Source: AC-32 sp963754265
GTDB taxonomy: Bacteria > Actinomycetota > Thermoleophilia > Gaiellales > Gaiellaceae
Assembly: GCA_963754265.1 (NCBI GenBank)
Contig: CAVWFB010000016.1
Location: forward strand, 62,001 to 126,000
Direction: 5' to 3'
DNA: 64,000 nt
Below are positions 33,618 to 41,553 of this stretch, piece by piece. Position numbers and translations under genes: made by a program. Each line of letters opens with the position of its first letter. Within the stretch, counting starts at the first letter, position 1. Under the pieces are notes generated by a model. It worked only from the letters and a program-made list of their open reading frames with translations, made no database searches and was not told the origin of the DNA.

Positions 33618-34066
33618 ATGAAGGCCGTGGTGCAACGGGTGTCGAAGGCGCGCGTTCGGGTGCGCGACGAGGTGGCCGGCGAGATCGGCGCCGGCCTGTG
33701 CGTGCTGCTCGGAGTCGCACGCGGGGACGGCCCTGGGGAGGCGGTACGGCTGGCCGGAAAGGTGGCCCGTCTGCGGATCTTCGAAGACGACGATGGGCGC
33801 TTCGACCGCAGCCTCCTCGACACCGGCGGCGAGGCCCTCGTCGTGAGCCAGTTCACGCTTCTGGCCGAAGCACGGCCAAGGGGAGACTACGCCCGAGCTT
33901 CACCGGAGGCGGCCGCATCGGAGGAGGCCGAACCGCTGCTACCGTGCGTTTCTGCGAAGCGTTGCGTCGAGCTCGAGGTGTCGAGGTGAGGACAGGCGTC
34001 TTCGGGGCGCGGATGGCCGTCGAGCTCGTCAACGACGGGCCGGTCACGATCGTGCTCGAGTTGTAA
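33618..34066 (+). pseudogene. dtd: D-aminoacyl-tRNA deacylase, frameshifted in its C-terminal half
   Basis: The first 80 residues are a normal Dtd N-terminus (MKAVVQRVSKARVRV, GLCVLLGVARGDG, LRIFEDDDGRF, then the catalytic SQFTLLA). After about 33860 several small insertions break the frame. The intact ending ELVNDGPVTIVLEL appears in a different frame at the far end. Compared with the downstream copy (34178-34391), the disruption comprises at least five indels, so this is decay or poor consensus rather than one error. Dtd removes D-amino acids wrongly attached to tRNA. Confidence 0.75.
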
Positions 34067-34177
34067 GTCCCGACGCACCAGAGACTTGGGTAGCGAGCAG
34101 CGTTTGTGCTCTACAGCTGGCGGCTCCGTCAGCAGCTCGCAGGCGACGGCGGATCCCAATTCGGCGCTGTCTGGCGT

Positions 34178-34391
34178 CGTGAGCCAGTTCACGCTGCTGG
34201 CCGATACGGCCAAGGGGAACCGCCCGAGCTTCGCCGAGGCGGCCGCACCGGAGGAGGCCGAGCCGCTCTACCGTGCGTTCTGCGACGCCTTGCGCGAGCT
34301 CGATGTCGAGGTGGCGACAGGCGTCTTCGGCGCCCGCATGGCGGTCGAGCTCGTGAACGATGGGCCAGTCACGATCGTGTTGGGAGGTTGA
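34178..34391 (+). pseudogene. Partial tandem duplicate of dtd (C-terminal half, frame intact)
   Basis: From VVSQFTLLADTAKGNRPSF to the end (EVATGVFGARMAVELVNDG) this is an undamaged dtd C-terminal half, and at DNA level it is a close repeat of 33840-34066. It lacks the N-terminal 75 residues, and the preceding 110 bases are unrelated. The N-terminus of the first copy joined to this half would make a complete protein. That suggests an internal tandem duplication, or a misassembly of two variants. Its last 23 bases overlap the convergent helicase gene. Confidence 0.7.
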
Positions 34392-36324
34392 GCTCCGAGG
34401 GCAACGGACGCGCGTGGACGACGACGAGGGTCGTCGTCGGCCTCGTCAGCGCCACGTAGAGCTCCCGCAGCCCCTGCCCTTCGAGGGCCTCCTCGACGAT
34501 CAGGGCCGGCTCTACGACGATCACGTGGTCGAACTCCATGCCCTTCGCCTCGCGGGGCGTGAGCACGGCGAGGCGCGTCTCGTCGAAGAGCGAGCCGTCG
34601 TCGGCACCGCGCAGCGACTGCGGCGCGATCAGGGCGAGCAGGCCTTCCTCGCCGGCCAGGCGCGCCGCCTCCTCGTGGGCGCCCGCGAGCGGCGAGTCGT
34701 GGCGGACGATCCGTGGCGGCTCGGCGCCGACCCGGTAGGCGATCGGGGGCTCTACCTCGGGCGCGATTCGCTCGAGCAGTGGCAGGGCCAGCGCCATGAT
34801 CTCGCGCGGAACGCGGTAGGCGTGGCGAAGGTCTTCGATCCGCGCCCGCTCGCCGCCGGGCAGGTGCGGCAGCAGCTCTTCCCAGCGGCCGTACGCCACC
34901 GGGCCGGTCGCCTGGGCGATGTCGCCGAGCACCGTGAACGCGCCGGCGGCGCGGCGGGCGATCATTCTCAGCTGCATCGGCGTCAGGTCCTGCGCCTCGT
35001 CGACGATCACGTGGCCGTAGCGGCCGGAGGTGTCGAGCAGGACGTCTCGGGCCTCGTCGATCAGCGGCAGGTCGGCGTCGCTCCAACCGCCGCGCCCGCG
35101 GCGGAGGAGCACCTGCTCCGACTGGTCGAGTAGCTCGCCCGCGGCCGCTGCGAGTGCTTCGCGGGAACCGAGCAGCCGGCGCACGACCTGTTCCGGCTTC
35201 GGCGACGGCCAGGAACGGTCGAGGAACCGCGTCAGCCGGCCGTCCTTGCGCAGCGCGCGCTCGACCTCCTCGAACGAGCGAAACGCTTGCCCGCCGAGCC
35301 GCGCGCCGTAGTCCTCGTAGAAGGCGCGCAGGACGTTCATCCGGAATCGCTCACGAGCGGCGGCGGAGAGGCCGAGCTCGGCGCGCGCTTCGGCGAGCAG
35401 CTCGGCCGCCTCGTCCGCCTCGACGCCGACGAACCGGCCCTCGAGCCGGACGACGAGCTCCTGCGGCTCGCCCTCGGAGGCGAGCTCGGCCCCCCGCCGG
35501 ACGACCTCTCCGATGCGGGGCTCGGCCTTGAGGCGCGCGACGTCGGGCGTGTCGGCCCGGCTCGCTTCGAGGCCCTCCACGAGCTCCGTGACCGCGCGCT
35601 GGTCGACGCTGTCCTCGCCGAGGGTGGGGAGGACGTGCGAGACGTAGTCCATGAAGGCGCGATTTGGCCCCACCACGAGGACGCGCCGCAGCTCCGCACG
35701 GTGTGCGTAGAGGAGGAACGAGGCGCGATGGAGGCCGACCGCCGTCTTGCCGGTCCCGGGCCCGCCCTGGATGACGAGCGGCGGGTCCGGCTCTGCTGCG
35801 ATCAGGTGGTACTGGTCGGCCTGGATCGTCGCCACGATGTCGCGCATCCGCTCGTCGCGCGCCTGCTCCAGCTCTTCGAGCAGGAGGTCGTCGACGATGG
35901 TGGCATCGCCGAGGGAGCCGTCCATCGTCTCGTCGCTGATCCCCAGGAGCTGGCGGCCCCGGGCCCGGAAGCGCCGGCGCAGAGTGATTCCGTGCGGTTC
36001 CGCAGGGGTTGCCGTGTAGAAGGGGCGCGCCGCCGGGGCCTGCCAGTTCACGACGAGCGTGCGCCGGGCCTCGTCGTGCACCCAGCGGCGACCGACGTAG
36101 AGGCGCTCGGCGGCGCCCTCGGCGTCGATCCGGCCGAAGCAGAGGCCGCGCTCCGCGTCGGCGAAGGTCCGGAGTCGACCCGTGGCCCAGGTCTCGATCG
36201 CCTCGGCCGCGACCTCCGACGAGCCCGCCTCGGCGGCCTGCATGAGGGCCTCGCGCATCCGGTCGAGGCAGTCGTAGGCCTCGTCGACGTAGGCCTGCTC
36301 GGCTGGGAGATCCGGGTGCGCCAT
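34369..36324 (-). CDS. UvrD/Rep-family helicase of HelD type
   Basis: A 651-residue superfamily 1 ATPase. A coiled-coil-like N-terminal arm (LPAEQAYVDEAYDCLDRMRE) precedes Walker A GGPGTGKTAVGLHRASFLLYAHR, the helicase motifs HVIVDEAQDLTPMQLRM and GDIAQAT, and late motifs AKGMEFDHVIVV and LRELYVALTR. Actinobacterial HelD proteins bind RNA polymerase and recycle stalled complexes, and some protect against rifamycins; a DNA-repair role remains possible. ATG start with TAGTCT eight bases upstream, so probably leaderless. Confidence 0.85.
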   Translation of the reverse strand: MAHPDLPAEQAYVDEAYDCLDRMREALMQAAEAGSSEVAAEAIETWATGRLRTFADAERGLCFGRIDAEGAAERLYVGRRWVHDEARRTLVVNWQAPAARPFYTATPAEPHGITLRRRFRARGRQLLGISDETMDGSLGDATIVDDLLLEELEQARDERMRDIVATIQADQYHLIAAEPDPPLVIQGGPGTGKTAVGLHRASFLLYAHRAELRRVLVVGPNRAFMDYVSHVLPTLGEDSVDQRAVTELVEGLEASRADTPDVARLKAEPRIGEVVRRGAELASEGEPQELVVRLEGRFVGVEADEAAELLAEARAELGLSAAARERFRMNVLRAFYEDYGARLGGQAFRSFEEVERALRKDGRLTRFLDRSWPSPKPEQVVRRLLGSREALAAAAGELLDQSEQVLLRRGRGGWSDADLPLIDEARDVLLDTSGRYGHVIVDEAQDLTPMQLRMIARRAAGAFTVLGDIAQATGPVAYGRWEELLPHLPGGERARIEDLRHAYRVPREIMALALPLLERIAPEVEPPIAYRVGAEPPRIVRHDSPLAGAHEEAARLAGEEGLLALIAPQSLRGADDGSLFDETRLAVLTPREAKGMEFDHVIVVEPALIVEEALEGQGLRELYVALTRPTTTLVVVHARPLPSELNLPTRS

Positions 36325-36332
36325 CGAGGGCC

Positions 36333-36338
36333 AGACTA
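36333..36338 (-). promoter_or_regulatory. Leaderless -10 element of the HelD-type gene
   Basis: TAGTCT on the minus strand lies eight bases before the ATG at 36324, with no ribosome site between. Confidence 0.5.
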
Positions 36339-36352
36339 CGTCCCGGCGTTAG

Positions 36353-36374
36353 ACATATGTGTTTTACCTATACT
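36353..36374 (+). promoter_or_regulatory. padR promoter with candidate operator
   Basis: TATACT (36369-36374) lies eight bases before the padR ATG, a leaderless arrangement. Just upstream, ACATATGT (36353-36360) is a perfect palindrome placed between the divergent helicase and padR promoters. PadR proteins often bind AT-rich palindromes next to their own genes, so this is a candidate autoregulatory site. Confidence 0.55.
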
Positions 36375-36382
36375 GACTTTCG

Positions 36383-36775
36383 ATGCATCGCCACCGTCAT
36401 CCGCGCTCCCGAAGCCGCCGGCTCGTCCGGCCAGGCCATTGGGACGTGCGCGCGCGCGTCGAGCGCTACGTCGAGCCCTCGCTCCTGCTGCTCCTGCGCG
36501 AGCGGCCGCTGCACGGCTACGAGCTGCTCGAGCGGATCCCGGAGCTCGGGGTGGAGGGGAGGGTCGACATCGGGAACCTCTACCGCCTGCTGCGTGCCCT
36601 CGAGGAGGAAGGGCTGGTGCGCTCCGAGTGGAGCGCCGACCTGCCCGGCCCTGCAAAGCGCACGTACGAGCTCACCGACGACGGCCGCCGCCTGCTCGAC
36701 CGGTGGGCCGAGGCACTGCAGCGCGCGCAAGCGACCATCGGTGGCTTTCTCGACCGGTACGAGGAAAGGAGGTGA
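36383..36775 (+). CDS. PadR-family transcriptional regulator
   Basis: A 130-residue winged-helix repressor. It has SLLLLLRERPLHGYELLERI, then the wing GNLYRLLRALEEEGLVRSEW and YELTDDGRRLLDRW, with a C-terminal dimer helix. PadR proteins sense small molecules or stress and repress nearby genes. An unusual His/Arg-rich N-terminus (MHRHRHPRSRSRR) resembles the start of the next gene. Leaderless promoter with a palindrome nearby. Confidence 0.9.
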   Translation: MHRHRHPRSRSRRLVRPGHWDVRARVERYVEPSLLLLLRERPLHGYELLERIPELGVEGRVDIGNLYRLLRALEEEGLVRSEWSADLPGPAKRTYELTDDGRRLLDRWAEALQRAQATIGGFLDRYEERR

Positions 36776-36777
36776 AC

Positions 36778-36963
36778 ATGCACCGACACGGACACTTCCG
36801 CGGACGCCCAGGCTTCCGCGGGCACAGACGCTTTCCGAGCCGCGAAGAATGGCTTCGCCGGCTGGAGGAGTACCAGCGCGACCTCGAGCAGGAGATCGCC
36901 GACGTCGCCGACGTGATCCGGCATCTGCAGGGCGACCAGCCCGCCGAGACCGGCACCGTCTAG
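36778..36963 (+). CDS. His/Arg-rich small protein co-transcribed with padR
   Basis: A 61-residue protein with a His/Arg/Gly-rich head (MHRHGHFRGRPGFRGHRRF) and a coiled-coil tail (EEWLRRLEEYQRDLEQEIAD). Its ATG follows the padR stop by two bases and has a perfect AAAGGAGGTGA site. The layout resembles the DUF5320 class of small proteins linked to PadR genes, but that assignment is tentative. Metal binding by the His-rich head is possible. A strong terminator follows. Confidence 0.75.
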   Translation: MHRHGHFRGRPGFRGHRRFPSREEWLRRLEEYQRDLEQEIADVADVIRHLQGDQPAETGTV

Positions 36964-36972
36964 ACAGGGTTT

Positions 36973-36995
36973 GGCCCCGCTTCGGCGGGGCCTTT
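36973..36995 (+). terminator. Rho-independent terminator after the padR pair
   Basis: GGCCCCGC-TTCG-GCGGGGCC-TTT: an eight-pair perfect stem with a UUCG tetraloop and a short T run. Confidence 0.9.
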
Positions 36996-37030
36996 CGCCC
37001 GTCGTCCCTTGCTATCCTTGGCCTCACCAC

Positions 37031-37073
37031 ATTTCACCAGTTGGGCGAAATGGGCGCGTCGCGCCCATTTTTT
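37031..37073 (+). promoter_or_regulatory. Attenuator-like hairpin in the rimP-nusA leader
   Basis: AAATGGGCGC-GTC-GCGCCCATTT followed by six Ts (37048-37073) is a textbook intrinsic terminator placed just before the rimP ribosome site. The preceding bases can instead pair ATTTC (37031-37035) with GAAAT (37047-37051), which takes the left arm of the terminator. The nusA operon leader of E. coli is also subject to termination and NusA control, so feedback attenuation is plausible. Confidence 0.65.
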
Positions 37074-37095
37074 ATGAAGGAGGCAAGTCACGAGC

Positions 37096-37524
37096 GTGCA
37101 CGACAAGGAACGGGTGCTGGAGCGAGAGATCGGCGGCAAGGTCGAACAGGCCCTGCCTGGCGTCGAGGTGCTCGCCGTCGAGTTCACCGGGCCGGAGCGC
37201 TTCACCGTCTACGTCGATCGCGAGGGCAAGGCCGTCGACCTCGCGCTCTGCGAGCAGGTCACGCGCCTGCTCACGGACTACCTGCGCGAGTACGGCATCG
37301 ACGTCTCCTCGCCCGGCCCCGAGCGCCCACTGCGCAAGCCTGAGCATTTCCAGCGCGCCCTGGGGCGCCGCGTCAAGCTGAAGACCGCGGAGCGCACGAA
37401 GCTCCGAGGCGAGGTCAAGCGCGCAGACGACAACGCCGTGACCGTTGCCGCCGACAGTGGCGACGTTGACATCCCGTACGAGCAGATCGTCCGGGGCAAC
37501 CTGATCTACGAGAGGGAGCAATGA
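37096..37524 (+). CDS. rimP: Ribosome maturation factor RimP
   Basis: A 142-residue two-domain protein for 30S subunit assembly. The N-terminal domain ends in DVSSPGPERPLRKPEHFQR (family motif), followed by a C-terminal SH3-like barrel (LRGEVKRADDNAVTV...IPYEQIVRGNLI). GTG start; an AAGGAGG site lies 12 bases upstream, slightly far. It is the first gene of the nusA-infB operon and overlaps nusA by four bases. Confidence 0.92.
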   Translation: MHDKERVLEREIGGKVEQALPGVEVLAVEFTGPERFTVYVDREGKAVDLALCEQVTRLLTDYLREYGIDVSSPGPERPLRKPEHFQRALGRRVKLKTAERTKLRGEVKRADDNAVTVAADSGDVDIPYEQIVRGNLIYEREQ

Positions 37525-39032
37525 GCCGGGAGATCATCGAGCTCGTCCACGAGCTCGAGCGTGACAGAGGAATCGAGGGCGACACGCTGATCGAGGCGCT
37601 CGAGGATGCGCTGCTCGCCGCGTACAAGAAGACGCCGGGAGCGTCGCGCCACGCCGTGGTCGAGCTCGACCGCCAGGAGGGCGATTTCCGGGTCTTCTCG
37701 ATCGAGCTGCCTGCGGACATCGAGGAGCGCCTGTTGGAGGAGGCTCGTGAGCGCGTGCTCACCGAGCTCGAGGCGGCCGAGGTGGAGAACGGCGAGCGCT
37801 CTCACGTGCTGGTCACCGACGAGGACCTGGACATCGACTGGTCCGACGTTCCGGAGGATCAGGTCAAGCGGGCCGACGTCACCCCTGAGAACTTCGGCCG
37901 CATCGCAGCGCAGACCGCGAAGCAGGTGATCACGCAGCGAATTCGCGAGGCGGAGCGCCAGATCATGTACGACGAGTACGTCGACCGGGTCACGGAGGTC
38001 GTGACCGGCATCGTCCAGCAGGCCGGTGACCGCAACAACGTCCTCGTCGACCTCGGCAAGGTCGAGGCCCTGCTTCCCCGCTCCGAGCAGGTCGACGGCG
38101 AGCGCTACGAGCAGGGCTCGCGCATCAAGGCGGTCATCACCGAGGTCCGGTCGGGCACGAAGGGCCCGCAGGTGATCCTCTCGCGCCGCGACCCGGAGCT
38201 GATCCGAACGCTGTTCGAGCTGGAGGTTCCGGAGATCGCCGACGGGCTCGTCGAGATCCGCGCGGTCGCCCGCGAGCCGGGGTACCGCTCGAAGATCGCC
38301 GTCGAGTCGCACGCCCAGGGCGTCGACCCGGTCGGAGCCTGCGTGGGCCCGCGAGGCTCGCGCGTGCGCATGGTCGTCTCGGAGCTGCGCGGCGAGAAGA
38401 TCGACATCATCCCGTGGAACCCGGAGCCGGCGCGGTTCGTGGCCAAGGCCCTCTCTCCCGCGAGGGTGCGCGAGGTCTACCTCGACGACGAGGGCAAGGA
38501 GGCGACGATCGTCACCCCCGACGACCAGCTCGCGCTCGCGATCGGCAAGGAGGGCATGAACGCCCGCCTGGCCGCCCGCCTGACCGGCTGGAAGATCGAC
38601 ATCAAGTCCGACACCGAGTTCGCGACCGAGGAGGCCGACGCGGCCTACGCCGGCGGAGGCGACGGCGAGGGCGAGTTCACCGGCCGCTGCTCGGCGGTGC
38701 TCTCCACCGGGAAGCGCTGCCCCAATGCGGCCCTCCCGGGCTCGCGCTACTGCGGCGTCCCCGCCCACCAGGAGCTGGCCCGGATGGAGGCGGCTGGTGA
38801 GCTGCCGGTGCAGCCGGAGCCCATCGCCGACGAGGCTGTCGAGGAGGCCGAGGAGGCAGAAGAGATCGCGACGGAGGAGTCGGAGCCGTCGGCCGAGACC
38901 ATCGAGCCCGCCGTCGGGGAGCCGGTGGCCGAGGAGCTCGCACCGGCGGAGGAGCCGGTCGCAGAGGCGGCGCCGGAGCCCGAGGTCGCCGAGGCCGTCA
39001 CCGAGCCCCAGGGGGACGAGACCGCTGCGTGA
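37521..39032 (+). CDS. nusA: Transcription factor NusA with a C-terminal zinc-finger-like extension
   Basis: A 503-residue NusA: RNA-polymerase-binding N-terminal domain (to about 125), S1 (about 135-200), then two KH domains (VGPRGSRVRMVVSELRGEKI and LAIGKEGMNARLAARLTGWK). Beyond the KH core there is a C-x9-C-x10-C-x4-H motif (Cys390, Cys400, Cys411, His416) with the spacing of small GKxCxN...GSxYCxxH zinc fingers. A roughly 80-residue Glu/Ala/Pro acidic tail follows. NusA controls pausing, termination and antitermination. The extra finger is not part of the canonical protein. Confidence 0.92.
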   Translation: MSREIIELVHELERDRGIEGDTLIEALEDALLAAYKKTPGASRHAVVELDRQEGDFRVFSIELPADIEERLLEEARERVLTELEAAEVENGERSHVLVTDEDLDIDWSDVPEDQVKRADVTPENFGRIAAQTAKQVITQRIREAERQIMYDEYVDRVTEVVTGIVQQAGDRNNVLVDLGKVEALLPRSEQVDGERYEQGSRIKAVITEVRSGTKGPQVILSRRDPELIRTLFELEVPEIADGLVEIRAVAREPGYRSKIAVESHAQGVDPVGACVGPRGSRVRMVVSELRGEKIDIIPWNPEPARFVAKALSPARVREVYLDDEGKEATIVTPDDQLALAIGKEGMNARLAARLTGWKIDIKSDTEFATEEADAAYAGGGDGEGEFTGRCSAVLSTGKRCPNAALPGSRYCGVPAHQELARMEAAGELPVQPEPIADEAVEEAEEAEEIATEESEPSAETIEPAVGEPVAEELAPAEEPVAEAAPEPEVAEAVTEPQGDETAA

Positions 39033-39277
39033 GCGCTCCGATCAGGACGTGCGCCGGCTGTGGCCGCAAGGCTCCGCAGGCCGAGCTTCTGCGCTTCGTC
39101 GCACACGAAGGCACCCTGCTGCATGCGCCGAAGGGTCACGGGCGCGGGGCGTACACGTGCCGTCGGCTCGCGTGCTTCGAGCGCGCCGCGTCCCGGCGCG
39201 CGTTCAACCGCGCTCTGAGGCGGACGGTGCGACTCGATCCTGGACTGGGACGGCTCTACACTGACGCCGATGGCTGA
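39029..39277 (+). CDS. ylxR: YlxR family RNA-binding protein
   Basis: An 82-residue protein with the DUF448 pattern: RTCAGCGRKAPQAELLRFV, then GRGAYTCRRLACFERAASRRAF. Homologues bind RNA and in Bacillus modulate RNase P (RnpM). GTG start overlapping the nusA stop (GTGA); infB starts inside its last codons. The position between nusA and infB is conserved. Confidence 0.92.
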   Translation: MSAPIRTCAGCGRKAPQAELLRFVAHEGTLLHAPKGHGRGAYTCRRLACFERAASRRAFNRALRRTVRLDPGLGRLYTDADG

Positions 39278-41249
39278 CCGTCCGAACAGGCCAAACCGAC
39301 CCATCCGGCCCCGGCAGGGAGCGCCGGCGGGGCGCCGCAAGCGCCGTGTCGTGATCGACACCGGCGCCGCGCGCCCACGCCAGGACGGCAGACAGGCACG
39401 GGATCGCGCCGAGACGAAGCCGAAGGACAAGACTCCGGTCGCCCCGCCCACCGGCCCGGTGACTGTCGAGTCCGGGATCACGGTCAAGGACCTCTCGCAG
39501 GCCCTCGGTGTGACGGTGCCCAAGCTGATCACCTTCCTGATGGGCCTCGGCGCACCGAAGACGGTGACCCAGTCGCTTTCCGACGAGGAGGTCGATCTGA
39601 TCGCGGCAGACGTCGGCCGTGAGGTTCGGATCAAGCACGCCGCGGAGGAGGAGCTCGAGCCGGAGGTCTACGAGGACGACGAGTCCCAGCTCGAAGCGCG
39701 CCCGCCGGTCGTGACGATCATGGGACACGTCGACCACGGCAAGACGACGCTGCTCGACGCGATCCGCCAGACCGCGGTCGTCGAGACCGAAGCGGGCGGG
39801 ATCACGCAGCACATCGGCGCCTACCAGGTCGACCACGACGGCCGGAAGCTCACCTTCCTGGACACGCCCGGCCACGAGGCCTTCACCGCCATGCGCGCCC
39901 GCGGCGCCAAGATCACGGACATCGCGGTGCTCGTGGTGGCGGCCGACGACGGCGTGATGCCGCAGACCCGCGAGTCGATCTCGCACGCGCGTGCGGCCGA
40001 GGTGCCGATCGTGGTCGCGGTCAACAAGATCGATCTCCCCGACGCGAACACCGATCGCGTTCGCAACGAGCTCGCCGCCGAGGAGCTCCAGCCCGAGGAG
40101 TGGGGCGGTACGACGCAGTTCGCGGAGGTCTCGGCGAAGCAGGCCGAGGGTCTCGACAACCTGCTCGAGCGGGTGCTCCTGGTCGCGGACGCGGAGCTCG
40201 AGCTGACGGCGAACCCGTCCGCGGAGGCATCCGGCCCGATCATCGAGTCGCGCTTGGACGTCGGTCGCGGCCCGGTCGCGACGATGCTCGTCCACCGCGG
40301 CACGCTGCGCGTCGGCGACGCGATCGTGGCCGGCGACGCCTGGGGGAAGGTGCGCGCGCTGCACGACTTCCGCGGCGAGAAGGTCAACGACGCCACCCCC
40401 GGCGACCCCATCGAGATTCTCGGCTTCGACCACCCGCCGCCCGCAGGCGAGGTCGCGAAGGTGGTCGAGAACGAGCGCCAGGCGCGCCACTTCGCCCAGG
40501 TACGCGGCGAGCGGCTCCGCCGGGAGCAGCTGGCCCAGGGCGGTGGGAGCGGCGGCATCTCGCTCGAGACGCTCTTCTCGCAGCTCCAGGAAGGCGGAGT
40601 CCAGGACCTGAACCTCGTGCTCAAGGGCGACGTCGTCGGCTCGGTCGAGGCAGCGATCTCCGAGCTCGGCAAGATCCAGCACCCCGAGGTGCGCGTGAAC
40701 GTGATCCACCAGGGCGTGGGCGGGATCACGGAGAACGACATCATGCTCGCATCCGCCTCGAACGCGATGGTGGTCGGCTTCAACGTGCGCCCGAATGCCG
40801 AGGCGCGCTCACTGGCCGACCGCGAGGGTGTCGAGATCCGCACCTACCGGGTCATCTACCAGCTGACCGAGGACATCGAGCAGGCGCTCGTCGGGATGCT
40901 GAAGCCGGTCCGCACGGAGGAGACGATCGGCGAGGTCGAGGTGCGGCAGCTCTTCCGCGTCTCCCGCCTCGGGACGATCGCCGGCTCTTACGTCACCAAT
41001 GGCCTCGTCCGGCGTAACGCGAACGTTCGGATCGTCCGTGACGGCACGGTCATCTACGAGACGAAGATCGCGCAGCTGAAGCGCTTCAAGGACGACGTGC
41101 GCGAGGTCGAGGAGGGCTTCGAGTGCGGCATCCTGCTCGAGGGCTTCAACGATCTCAAGGAAGGCGACGTGCTCGAGATCTACGAGACACGCGAGATCGA
41201 GCGAACCGATCTCGACACGCCGGCGCCGACGTCGACGCCCGCCGCCTAG
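39270..41249 (+). CDS. infB: Translation initiation factor IF-2
   Basis: A 659-residue GTPase that delivers initiator tRNA. A shorter than usual basic, disordered head leads to the IF2_N domain (ITVKDLSQALGVTVPKLITFL). The G domain has VTIMGHVDHGKTTLLDAI, DTPGHEAF and VNKIDLPDA, followed by domains II-IV (GVQDLNLVLKGDVVGS; VIYQLTEDIEQALVGML). ATG at 39270 without a clear ribosome site, within ylxR, so coupling is likely. Confidence 0.96.
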   Translation: MADRPNRPNRPIRPRQGAPAGRRKRRVVIDTGAARPRQDGRQARDRAETKPKDKTPVAPPTGPVTVESGITVKDLSQALGVTVPKLITFLMGLGAPKTVTQSLSDEEVDLIAADVGREVRIKHAAEEELEPEVYEDDESQLEARPPVVTIMGHVDHGKTTLLDAIRQTAVVETEAGGITQHIGAYQVDHDGRKLTFLDTPGHEAFTAMRARGAKITDIAVLVVAADDGVMPQTRESISHARAAEVPIVVAVNKIDLPDANTDRVRNELAAEELQPEEWGGTTQFAEVSAKQAEGLDNLLERVLLVADAELELTANPSAEASGPIIESRLDVGRGPVATMLVHRGTLRVGDAIVAGDAWGKVRALHDFRGEKVNDATPGDPIEILGFDHPPPAGEVAKVVENERQARHFAQVRGERLRREQLAQGGGSGGISLETLFSQLQEGGVQDLNLVLKGDVVGSVEAAISELGKIQHPEVRVNVIHQGVGGITENDIMLASASNAMVVGFNVRPNAEARSLADREGVEIRTYRVIYQLTEDIEQALVGMLKPVRTEETIGEVEVRQLFRVSRLGTIAGSYVTNGLVRRNANVRIVRDGTVIYETKIAQLKRFKDDVREVEEGFECGILLEGFNDLKEGDVLEIYETREIERTDLDTPAPTSTPAA

Positions 41250-41253
41250 CGGC

Positions 41254-41553
41254 TTGGGCTCGGGCTACGTCGGCATCCTCTCCGCCGAGTTGCACTTCCC
41301 CGAGAACGGCTCGCTGAAGGGCAAGCGCAAGGAGCTGCTGTCCGTCAAGGCGCAGCTGCAGCGCCGCTTCGGCGCCTCGGTCGCCGAGGTCGACCACCAT
41401 GAGCTCTGGCAGCGCGCGCGCCTCACGCTCTCCTGCGTCTCCCGCGGCTACCGCGAGGTCGAGGAGCTGATGGACGGCGCCGAGCGTTACCTCGCCGGTC
41501 AGGCCTTCGAGCTCGGCCGCATCGAACGCAACGTGGTCACGCTGGACGACTGA
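41254..41553 (+). CDS. ylxP: DUF503/YlxP family protein
   Basis: A 99-residue ferredoxin-like protein with the family pattern GILSAELHFPENGSLKGKRK and VAEVDHHELWQRARLTLSCV. It lies after infB and before rbfA in many Gram-positives; its function is linked to ribosome biogenesis only by context. TTG start four bases after infB. Its end overlaps the convergent LVIVD-repeat gene by 17 bases. Confidence 0.88.
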   Translation: MGSGYVGILSAELHFPENGSLKGKRKELLSVKAQLQRRFGASVAEVDHHELWQRARLTLSCVSRGYREVEELMDGAERYLAGQAFELGRIERNVVTLDD

